DNA from: Notoacmeibacter marinus
Lineage (GTDB): Bacteria; Pseudomonadota; Alphaproteobacteria; Rhizobiales; Rhizobiaceae
NCBI RefSeq assembly: GCF_002238045.1
Contig: NZ_NBYO01000003.1
Coordinates: forward strand, 186,001 to 250,000
Direction: 5' to 3'
DNA: 64,000 bases
The translations under genes were made by a program, and so were the position numbers. Under the pieces are notes generated by a model. The model was not told the origin of the DNA, made no database searches, and saw only the letters and a list, made by a program, of their open reading frames with translations. Position 1 is the first letter of the stretch; each line of letters opens with the position of its first letter. Below are positions 53,926-61,846 of the stretch, piece by piece.

Positions 53926-54783
53926 GTGCCGGACACCCTTGCAGACGATGCCAGCCCGTTCCGCTCACTTCGCGACGGCGCCGCCCGCGCCGTCGCCGCA
54001 GCCGATCTGGATTGCAAGGTCGCGCTTACCCGGCGCCTCCATTCGGCATGGATGGGCCGGCATCTCTCGCTGCGCGACCCGCTCGACCGGCCTCTGGCCG
54101 ACCGGCCGGGGCGACCGGACGAGCCGCAACTGGTGCCGCCGCGGCAGCTGAAGCGCCGTTCCCTGAACACGCTGCGCGGGCGGATCGCGCTTCTGCACGC
54201 CATTGCGCATATCGAACTTAACGCCATCGATCTGGCGCTCGACATCGTGGCCCGCTTCGCAACCGAGCCGATGCCACGCAGCTTCTTCGACGGATGGATG
54301 CTGGTGGCTTTCGAGGAAGCCAAGCATTTCACGCTGATCCGGGAGAGGCTGGCCGATCTCGGCGCCGCCTATGGCGATCTCCCCGCCCATGACGGGCTGT
54401 GGCAGGCGGCGCAGGATACGCGGCACCACCTGTTTGCGCGGCTGGCGATCGTTCCACTGGTTCTGGAAGCGCGAGGGCTCGACGTGACCCCTTCCATGAT
54501 CGACCAATTGCTTGCCATTGGCGACAAGGACAGCGCGGCGGTGCTCCGTGTCATCTACGAGGACGAGAAAGGCCATGTCGCGACCGGGGCCAAATGGTTC
54601 CGCTTCTGTTGCGCGCGGCAGGGTATTGCCCCTGCCCCGGCTTTCCAGCGGCTGGTGCGTCAGCACTTTCACGGCCAGGTAAAACCGCCCTTCAACGATC
54701 TGGCGCGTGCTGCTGCCGGTCTGACGCCGACTTTCTGGCGCGGCCTCGCGTCGATTTCCAACAGCGATCACCGAGCCGACTGA
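53926..54783 (+). CDS. DUF455 ferritin-like protein
   Basis: The 285-residue, mostly helical protein of the DUF455 family starts at GTG 53926. Ferritin-like metal motifs are visible: HAIAHIELNAIDLALD (ExxH type), AFEEAKHFTLIRERL and VIYEDEKGHVATG. These suggest a di-iron centre. Some relatives are tRNA-modifying mono-oxygenases (MiaE-like), but this branch has no defined reaction. It lies 17 bases after bcp and may be co-transcribed with it. Confidence 0.88.
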   Translation: MPDTLADDASPFRSLRDGAARAVAAADLDCKVALTRRLHSAWMGRHLSLRDPLDRPLADRPGRPDEPQLVPPRQLKRRSLNTLRGRIALLHAIAHIELNAIDLALDIVARFATEPMPRSFFDGWMLVAFEEAKHFTLIRERLADLGAAYGDLPAHDGLWQAAQDTRHHLFARLAIVPLVLEARGLDVTPSMIDQLLAIGDKDSAAVLRVIYEDEKGHVATGAKWFRFCCARQGIAPAPAFQRLVRQHFHGQVKPPFNDLARAAAGLTPTFWRGLASISNSDHRAD

Positions 54784-54873
54784 TCCCGCTACAACAACGC
54801 CGAAATACGTTGGAAAACACGGTTTCTTAACCCTAACGAACTGTAATGCCTCCACGCTACGATGGAGACGAAA

Positions 54874-56097
54874 ATGCGTCCGGCCCACCTCAACCCCAGC
54901 AGTCCGTTCGGTCGCCGCGAACCGCATACGATCACTATCGCCCGTGGCGACAATATCCGCCAATTCCAGCTTCGCCCATGGAGCAAAGCCAGCCTTCTGG
55001 CGCTTGGTTCGGCGCTCCTCTTCGGCTATGTCGCATCGACGGGCTATCTTGTTCTGCGCGACGATCTGCTGGCCGCCAAGATGGCGCGGCAGGCGCGTAT
55101 CGAACATGCCTATGAGGATCGGATTTCATCGCTTCGTCGGCAGGTTGACCGCATCACCAGCCGGCAGATGCTCGACCAAAATCTGGTTGAGACGCAAATG
55201 GCCGAACTGATGAGACGGCAGGATATTCTGGCAACCCGTTCAGAACAGATCACGCCATTGCTGCGTGAATTCGGTGTGACAACCGGCGCGGTGCCTCTGC
55301 CGCAGGCTCGTCCCGACCGCAAAGCAAGTGGCCCATCGCCGGTCCACTCTCTGCTGGCCGCGACCGAACGCGAGGCGCCGCTCTCTCTAGCCGATCGAGC
55401 CGACATCGCCTTCGTGGCGCTGCAGCACTCGCTGGAGGACATGGAGATTCGTCAGCTTCAAGAGATCGGCGAGGTTGTCGAGAAGACCGAGAATGCCACA
55501 GCCATGCTGAAAACCGCGCTTGACGAGATCGGCCTTTCACACGCCGGTCGCAAGGCCACCACCGGCATGGGTGGACCGTTCGAACCGGCCGGGGATGAAC
55601 CGACCGACGCATTCGGCGTGGTCATCGAACGCCTCGATTCCGCACTGGCGCACTACAGCGACGCACGACGGGCGGCCGTCTCGGTGCCGCTTGCCAACCC
55701 TCTACCGGGCCGGGCCATCTCATCCAATTTCGGCGTGCGAAAGGATCCCCTCGTCGGGCGCCGGGCCATGCATTCGGGCCTGGATTTCAGCGCGCCGCGC
55801 GGCGCACCTATTCTGGCGGCGGCGGATGGCTTGGTCGTCAAGGCCGGCAGGCACGGCGGCTACGGCAAGATGGTTGAGATCCGCCACGCCGACGGGTTCG
55901 TTACACGCTATGCGCATATGAACCGGATCAATGTGACGAAGGGTCAAAGCGTCGAACGCGGCGCGATCGTCGGCAAGGTCGGATCGACCGGCCGCTCCAC
56001 CGGACCGCATTTGCATTACGAGGTGCGGCGGCAAGGCGATGCGCTCAATCCCATGCGTTTTCTGAAGGCGGGCGAAACCGTCAAAAACCTTCTGTAA
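54874..56097 (+). CDS. M23-family (LytM) peptidoglycan metallopeptidase
   Basis: The 407-residue envelope protein has a cytoplasmic basic N-terminus and a transmembrane anchor (about residues 35-60). A coiled-coil periplasmic region (about 65-125) follows, and a C-terminal LytM domain. Zinc ligands are present: MHSGLDFSAP (H-x3-D) and GPHLHYEVRR (HxH). An active-site His is in RYAHMNRI. It is therefore probably an active endopeptidase or amidase activator. ATG 54874 is chosen because GGAG lies 8 bases upstream; an ATG at 54862 has no such site. Confidence 0.93.
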   Translation: MRPAHLNPSSPFGRREPHTITIARGDNIRQFQLRPWSKASLLALGSALLFGYVASTGYLVLRDDLLAAKMARQARIEHAYEDRISSLRRQVDRITSRQMLDQNLVETQMAELMRRQDILATRSEQITPLLREFGVTTGAVPLPQARPDRKASGPSPVHSLLAATEREAPLSLADRADIAFVALQHSLEDMEIRQLQEIGEVVEKTENATAMLKTALDEIGLSHAGRKATTGMGGPFEPAGDEPTDAFGVVIERLDSALAHYSDARRAAVSVPLANPLPGRAISSNFGVRKDPLVGRRAMHSGLDFSAPRGAPILAAADGLVVKAGRHGGYGKMVEIRHADGFVTRYAHMNRINVTKGQSVERGAIVGKVGSTGRSTGPHLHYEVRRQGDALNPMRFLKAGETVKNLL

Positions 56098-56120
56098 CCG
56101 GAACGGTCCGAAAACGGCGC

Positions 56121-57237
56121 CTATTCGACGTCCTCGACCTGGCCGACCACCTTGCCGGCCAGCGCCGCCTCCATGAAAGGATCGAGCGAGCCGTCCAGCA
56201 CTTCCGACGGGTTGGTGCTCTCCACACCAGTCCGCAGATCCTTGACCAGCTGGTAGGGCTGCAGAACGTAGGACCGGATCTGGTGACCCCAGCCGATATC
56301 CGTCTTGGAATCGTGCTCTGCCATCGCAGCGTCTTCGCGCTTCTTCATTTCCAGATCGTAGAGACGCGCGCGCAGCGCCTTCATGGCGTTGGCCCGGTTC
56401 TGGTGCTGGCTCTTCTCCGACGACGTCACCACGATACCGGTGGGCGCGTGGGTGATCCGCACCGCCGAATCGGTGGTGTTCACGTGCTGACCGCCCGCGC
56501 CGGACGAACGGAACGTATCGATCCGGATGTCCTTGTCCTGAATTTCGATCTCGATATTGTCGTCGATGACCGGATAGACGCCGACCGACGAAAAGGATGT
56601 GTGCCGGCGGGCGTTCGAATCGTAGGGCGAAATGCGCACCAGGCGATGCACGCCGCTTTCGGTCTTGAGCCAGCCATTAGCCTTCTCGCCCTTGATCAGA
56701 AGCGTGGCGCCCTTGATGCCGGCTTCATCGCCGTAGGAGATGTCCTGCACCTCGACCTTGTAGCCGCGCTTCTCGGCCCAGCGCGTATACATGCGCAGCA
56801 GCATGTTGGCCCAGTCCTGGCTTTCCGTTCCGCCGGCGCCGGCATGAATTTCCAGAAAGGCGTCGGACTGGTCCGTCTCGGCCGACAGGAGCGTTTCGAT
56901 GCGCCGCTTGTCGATCTCGCCCTGAAGGTCGGCAATGGCCTTTTCGGCCTCGCGGACGATATCGCCGTCGCCCTCCATCTCGCCCATTTCGATCAACTCG
57001 ATACTGTCGTCGAGCGTCTGCTGGATACGGTTGATGGAAGCGATATTGTCGTCGAGGGTCTGCCGCTCGCGCATCATTTTCTGCGCTTCGGCCGGATCAT
57101 CCCACAATGAAGGGTCTTCGGCGCGGCTGTTCAGATAGCCCAGGCGTTTTTGTGCAGCATCCCAGTCAAAGATGCCTCCTCAGCAGGCTGAGTGCCTGCC
57201 TGATCTCGTCAACGAGAGTCTCGGTCTCTGCGCGCAT
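56121..57237 (-). CDS. prfB: peptide chain release factor 2, with programmed +1 frameshift
   Basis: RF2 recognises UGA/UAA stops. Translation begins at ATG 57237, reads 23 codons to CTT, then meets in-frame TGA at 57168-57166. Skipping one base resumes in the frame GAC TGG GAT..., giving a product of 371 residues, the normal RF2 length. The GGQ loop (SSGAGGQHVNTTDSAVRI) that triggers peptide hydrolysis is intact. The SPF-type recognition loop should lie just before it. The gene is autoregulated: low RF2 lets ribosomes pause at UGA and shift. Calling the gene from the TTG at 57107 would lose the N-terminus. Confidence 0.96.
57165..57180 (-). other. prfB programmed frameshift site
   Basis: Minus strand AGG AGG CAT CTT TGA C. 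AGGAGG acts as an internal Shine-Dalgarno sequence three bases before the slippery CTT, and UGA C is a weak stop context. This is the standard RF2 frameshift signal. Confidence 0.95.
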
Positions 57238-57276
57238 GGCGTGAGCGTCCCTTCCCGATCAATGGTTCGTGTAAGA

Positions 57277-57298
57277 AGGCCGCCTGAAAGGGCGGCCT
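57277..57298 (-). terminator. probable terminator of the PBP1A gene
   Basis: AGGCCGCC (57277-57284) pairs with GGCGGCCT (57291-57298). On the minus strand the stem is followed by TCTTAC, a weak T tract. It lies 76 bases after the PBP1A stop and 39 bases ahead of prfB. Confidence 0.5.
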
Positions 57299-57374
57299 CG
57301 CTGCTGCCGCGCAACATAATCAGCCATGGCGGACTGTAAAGTAGCAACCGGCTCTTAAATCCGCCGGCCGGCGC

Positions 57375-59825
57375 TCAGTAGAGGCCGCCGCCCGCCGATT
57401 GAATGATCTGCCGCGATTCGCGCGAGACCGCGCGCGGCGTATCCATCCGCGTGGCCGTCTCCATGCCGATGACGCTATAGACATCGGCCGGGCCGGTCCC
57501 CGGCTTGAACGCCTCGATAATGACATTGCCGCCCCCATTGCTTGCGACCCGCATGCCGGACCGCCGGTCGATGGGGATCAGCAGCATGCCTTCCGGCACC
57601 TTGAAATCGACATTCGGCTTGCCCTCATGCGCCTTGCTCATGAAATCCTTGAAGATCGGCACGGCAAGCCCTCCGCCGGTCGAGCCTTTGCCCATCGGAC
57701 GCGGCTTGTCGTATCCGAGATAGAGCGCCACAACGAGATCCGGCGTGAAACCGACGAACCACGCATCCTTCTCGTCATTGGTCGTGCCGGTTTTTCCCGC
57801 CACGGTGAAGCCGATGTCGGCCAGTTTGGCTGCAGTGCCGCGTTTTGCGACTCCTTCCATCATCGAGGTGATCTGATAAGCGGTCATCGGATCGAGCACC
57901 TGGTCGCGATTGTCGATCAGTTCCGGCTCGGGCTGACCGCTCCACTGCTCCGCCGCGCACCCCTCGCAACCGCGCTGGTCGTGCTTGAAGACAGTCTTGC
58001 CGTACCGGTCCTGAATACGGTCGATCAGGGAGGGCCGAACCTGCTTGCCGCCATTGGCCATGATCGAATAGGCGGTCGCCATGCGCATGACGGTGGTTTC
58101 GGAGGAGCCTAGCGAATTGGGCAGGTAAAGGCCCATCTTGTCGTAGACGCCGAACCGCTCGGCATATTCGCCAACCAGATCGATCCCCATATCCTTGGCC
58201 AACCGCACCGTCATCAGGTTACGGCTGCGCTCGATGCCAAGCCGGAGCGTCGAGGGGCCAGCCGACTTGCCATCATAGTTTTTCGGCTGCCAGAGCGTGT
58301 TGCCGCTCTGGATCGAAATGGGCGCATCCATGACAACGGACGCAGGCGTATAACCATTGTCCAGCGCAGCGGCGTACACGATCGGCTTGAAGGAGGAACC
58401 CGGCTGGCGCATGGCCTGGGTCGCGCGGTTGAACTCGCTATCGGCAAAAGAGAAGCCACCCACCATGGCCATCACACGACCGGTATGCGGGTCCATCGCC
58501 ACCATAGCGCCCTCGATTTCGGGCGGCTGGCGAAGACGATAGGCGTTTTCGCCATCGTCCTTCTTTTCCACGAACACAACATCGCCGCGCTTCAGGACCC
58601 CGGCGGGCGAACTGGCGTTCTGCATCTTGCCGTCGACCTGGTGGCGAAGCGCCCAATTCATATCGTCCTTGGCAATGCTGCCCGTCGTCCGTGCCTCGAC
58701 GATAGAACCGCCATCCTTGCGGGCTGGATCCAAGCCAATCTCGACGGATTGATCGCCGGCTTCCAGAACAACGGCCAGCTTCCATTCCGGCACATCGTAA
58801 AGTCCCTTGACCTTGGAAAGCGGGACGCCCCAATCGCCATCGATCTCAATGGCCGTAAGCGGCCCGCGATAGCCGCGCTTGATATCGAATTCGATCAACC
58901 CCTTCTGCATCGATGTGCGGGCCAAGCGCTGAAGCTCCGGATCGATCGTCGTGCGGACAGACAGTCCGCCTTCGTAAAGTTCGTCGACGCCGTAGCGATC
59001 GATGATCTCGCGGCGCACTTCCTCTGTGAAATATTCGCCGGCAAACAGATAGGTGTAGCGCGAGGGACGCCCGCGTGCGCCAAGCTCGGATGCCCGCGCC
59101 TCGTTCGCCTCGCGTTGCGTGATGTAACCATTGGCCAGCATCTGGCTGATGACCCAGTTGCGCCGATCGATGGCTCGTTCACGGTGGCGGAAGGGATGGT
59201 AATTGTTCGGCGCCTTGGGCAGCGCGGCAAGGTAGGCCGCTTCGGCGACAGTCAGTTCGTTGACGCTCTTGTCGAAATAGGCGAGCGCGGCGCCGGCGAT
59301 GCCATAGGAGCCGAAGCCCAGGAAAATCTCATTCAGATAAAGTTCGAGAATCCGGTCTTTCGAATAGGCCTGCTCGATCCGGAAGGCGAGGATCGCCTCC
59401 TTTACCTTGCGCTCATAGGTCTGCTCGGTCGTCAGCAGGAAGTTCTTGGCGACCTGCTGGGTGATGGTCGACGCGCCCTGGCGGGTGCCGTTGCGCAGAT
59501 TGTTGACGATCGCGCGCACCAAGCCCTGAACGTCCAGACCGGGATGGGTGTAGAAGTTCTTGTCTTCAGCGGAAAGGAACGCCGCCTTCACACGGTCCGG
59601 CACCGCCGCAATCGGCAAAAAGAGGCGTCTTTCACGGGCATATTCGGCCATGAGCTCGCCATTGGCCGCGTGAACCCGGGTGGTGACCGGCGGCTGATAA
59701 TTGGCCAGAACCTCATAGTCGGGCAGATCGGAACTGACATGGGTAATGAAGATCGCCACCGCTCCGGCCATGGCAAGCGCCAGCACGATGCCAATGCCGA
59801 AAAAATAACCGATGATTCGAATCAT
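57375..59825 (-). CDS. mrcA: penicillin-binding protein 1A (bifunctional glycosyltransferase/transpeptidase)
   Basis: The 816-residue class A PBP has an N-terminal membrane anchor (about 1-25). A GT51 domain follows, with the catalytic Glu in EDKNFYTHPGLD and GASTITQQVAKN. An inserted OB-like region precedes the transpeptidase domain, which has SxxK in GSSFKPIV, SxN in RSRNLM and KTG in VAGKTGTTNDEKD. It polymerises and crosslinks peptidoglycan. ATG 59825 (MIRIIGYFF) places the membrane segment at the N-terminus; a GTG 33 bases upstream is possible. The divergent-order neighbour upstream is the amidase gene. Confidence 0.97.
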   Translation of the reverse strand: MIRIIGYFFGIGIVLALAMAGAVAIFITHVSSDLPDYEVLANYQPPVTTRVHAANGELMAEYARERRLFLPIAAVPDRVKAAFLSAEDKNFYTHPGLDVQGLVRAIVNNLRNGTRQGASTITQQVAKNFLLTTEQTYERKVKEAILAFRIEQAYSKDRILELYLNEIFLGFGSYGIAGAALAYFDKSVNELTVAEAAYLAALPKAPNNYHPFRHRERAIDRRNWVISQMLANGYITQREANEARASELGARGRPSRYTYLFAGEYFTEEVRREIIDRYGVDELYEGGLSVRTTIDPELQRLARTSMQKGLIEFDIKRGYRGPLTAIEIDGDWGVPLSKVKGLYDVPEWKLAVVLEAGDQSVEIGLDPARKDGGSIVEARTTGSIAKDDMNWALRHQVDGKMQNASSPAGVLKRGDVVFVEKKDDGENAYRLRQPPEIEGAMVAMDPHTGRVMAMVGGFSFADSEFNRATQAMRQPGSSFKPIVYAAALDNGYTPASVVMDAPISIQSGNTLWQPKNYDGKSAGPSTLRLGIERSRNLMTVRLAKDMGIDLVGEYAERFGVYDKMGLYLPNSLGSSETTVMRMATAYSIMANGGKQVRPSLIDRIQDRYGKTVFKHDQRGCEGCAAEQWSGQPEPELIDNRDQVLDPMTAYQITSMMEGVAKRGTAAKLADIGFTVAGKTGTTNDEKDAWFVGFTPDLVVALYLGYDKPRPMGKGSTGGGLAVPIFKDFMSKAHEGKPNVDFKVPEGMLLIPIDRRSGMRVASNGGGNVIIEAFKPGTGPADVYSVIGMETATRMDTPRAVSRESRQIIQSAGGGLY

Positions 59826-60023
59826 TCCTGTCTGCCCCTGAAAGGTTCCGACGTCCACAAGCCACTATAGTAACAGCTTTGGACACTTCTTTGCACAATC
59901 GCCCGGCCAATACGCCCCGCCAGACCTGCCGTCCCCACCTATTCGACGCCGGTGATGGCCGACATTCTTGGACAAATTGCGGCAAATATGCCCGTGAGGA
60001 CTGCATGCTCGGAGCCTGGCGCC

Positions 60024-61238
60024 CTAGCGAAAGGCCGCCATACGCACGTTCGCATATTTCTTCACCGCCGCCGCGATGGCCGCAGCCGCCTTGCGCCGCC
60101 AATCCTCGTCCTGCAGCAGCTTCTCGTCATTCTTGTTCGAAAGATAGCCCAGCTCTATCAGAATGGACGGCACGTCTGGCGCGGTCAGGACCCGAAATCC
60201 CGCATGGCGATGCGGCCGCTTGATCATGACCAGCACCTCTTCCATGGAGTCCACCACCTTGCGTGCGAAGCGCAGCGAGAATCCCTTGGTTTCGCGGCGG
60301 GTGAGATCGAGGAGGATATCGGTCACCTCTTCGTCCTCTTCCGGCAGATCGAGCCCGGCGACCGCATCGGCTGCATTTTCGGAATCGGCCAGTTCGGCGG
60401 CCATAGCGTCGGAGGCCTTTTTCGAGATCGTATAGACGGTCGCGCCCCGAACATAGGCCTGCCTGACAGAATCGGCGTGAACGGAAACGAAAAGATCGGC
60501 GCCCGCCTGACGGCCGATCCGAACGCGCTGGCTCAACGAAACGAAGCTGTCATCGTCGCGTGTCAGTATGACGCGTACTCCATCGATCTTCTCGATCTGT
60601 TTTTTAAGCTGACGGGCGAAGGCCAGCGTAATGTCCTTTTCCTTGGCGCCGTTCCGTCCACGGGCTCCAATGTCGATGCCGCCGTGCCCGGCATCGACAA
60701 CCACGGTAAATGGCTTGTCCTGGGCGGTATTTCCGTCCAACCGGCCATTCTTCTGCGTCGATACGGCGATAGCGTCCGCCGGAGCGGCCCTGTCGCGAAG
60801 CATGGCCTCGAATGCGTTTCGCGAGGCCGTGTCCAGCTGAAGCGTCAACTGATGATGGCCGTTCTCATCCGTGGTTCTGACGGGCCCTTCCAAAGTAAAG
60901 GGACCGCCCAGACCGATGACGATCCGGGATCTCTCGCTATCCATTGCGCCATAGCGGATCGACTGGATCAGGCCTTTCGGGACGACTTCCTCGCTTGGCA
61001 TTTCGAAAGCAGTCGCCGGCAGGTCCAGAATGAGTCGTTCCGGACCGCGCAGCATTTTGAGTACCAGCTCGGGCTCCCGGTCGAATTGCAGCATGACCGT
61101 CGTGGATTGGTCGTCGCCCGTCAGATCGATCGAAAACAGGCGATGGGGAAGTGGATCGCCAGCCCTGGCTCCAGAGGGTGCGGCGAGGAAAAAAACCAGA
61201 GCGAGAAGCGCTGCGAGGCCCCTCAACCCGCCGGCCAT
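60024..61238 (-). CDS. N-acetylmuramoyl-L-alanine amidase, AmiC type
   Basis: The 404-residue periplasmic zinc amidase cuts the MurNAc-L-Ala bond, typically at division sites. With ATG 61238 the product has a classical signal peptide (about residues 1-26, ending PSGARA). The open frame extends 29 codons further up, but that would bury the signal. An AMIN domain (about 30-140) follows, then the Amidase_3 domain. Its zinc and catalytic residues are in VVVDAGHGGIDIGA, a later Glu, SVHADS and ILIELGYLSN. It lies just upstream of PBP1A. Confidence 0.93.
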   Translation of the reverse strand: MAGGLRGLAALLALVFFLAAPSGARAGDPLPHRLFSIDLTGDDQSTTVMLQFDREPELVLKMLRGPERLILDLPATAFEMPSEEVVPKGLIQSIRYGAMDSERSRIVIGLGGPFTLEGPVRTTDENGHHQLTLQLDTASRNAFEAMLRDRAAPADAIAVSTQKNGRLDGNTAQDKPFTVVVDAGHGGIDIGARGRNGAKEKDITLAFARQLKKQIEKIDGVRVILTRDDDSFVSLSQRVRIGRQAGADLFVSVHADSVRQAYVRGATVYTISKKASDAMAAELADSENAADAVAGLDLPEEDEEVTDILLDLTRRETKGFSLRFARKVVDSMEEVLVMIKRPHRHAGFRVLTAPDVPSILIELGYLSNKNDEKLLQDEDWRRKAAAAIAAAVKKYANVRMAAFR

Positions 61239-61846
61239 CCGGGCGTTGCGAAATTTAAAGGCCACGACGTCGTCTCCGAAATCTTCGATGTTGGCCAGCT
61301 CCTTCATGGCAAGGAAGAATCGCATGGGGCTGTTAAGCTTTCATTTACCGCGTCGGGCGGCCCGCCAACTTTTTGGCCGGCTTGCAAGACCGACGTCAAA
61401 GACATACAAGACCCTTGGATCAAACCATCCTTTCGATGGCCCGACCGCCATCAATCGACCGCTCCAGAAAAGCGCGTTCAGCGGCGGCACGGCATCGCGA
61501 AGTGAAGGTCCACACTGAATTCTCTCGGCAATCTGTTCCAATGATTCGCCGGTCCAGAGGAAAGCGGACGGGCCGGCTCATCCCGTGCCGCAACATACAG
61601 AGCTAAAGTCCGGAACCCAGCCATTTACGGCGGTTCCTTGTTGCAACGGTCAATTCGGCGAAACCATGGCATTGTCAGCGCGAAACGACAGATATCTCGC
61701 CAGGCGCAATTTCTGCGCGGCGAGCGGTCTGTCGAAGGCGCCGCCCGGCTTCGTTCAAGACCCCCTTTTTACCGGACAGACATCTTATTCCGAGCCGCCA
61801 AGACGGCCGGATGACGGAACCGGTCTGACCGCGGAGTTCATTCCCT
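61239..61846. other. gene-free region between the divergent amidase and rne genes
   Basis: About 600 bases without a convincing gene. It must contain the divergent promoters. On the plus strand TTGCAA (61382-61387) and TACAAG (61405-61410) are 17 bases apart, a weak promoter candidate that would give rne a leader of over 400 bases. Long rne leaders that feed back on RNase E level are known in other bacteria. No specific structure could be confirmed by eye. Confidence 0.4.

Noticed and set aside
58485-59870. 461-codon plus-strand frame
   Set aside because: Antisense to PBP1A, whose catalytic motifs are all on the other strand.
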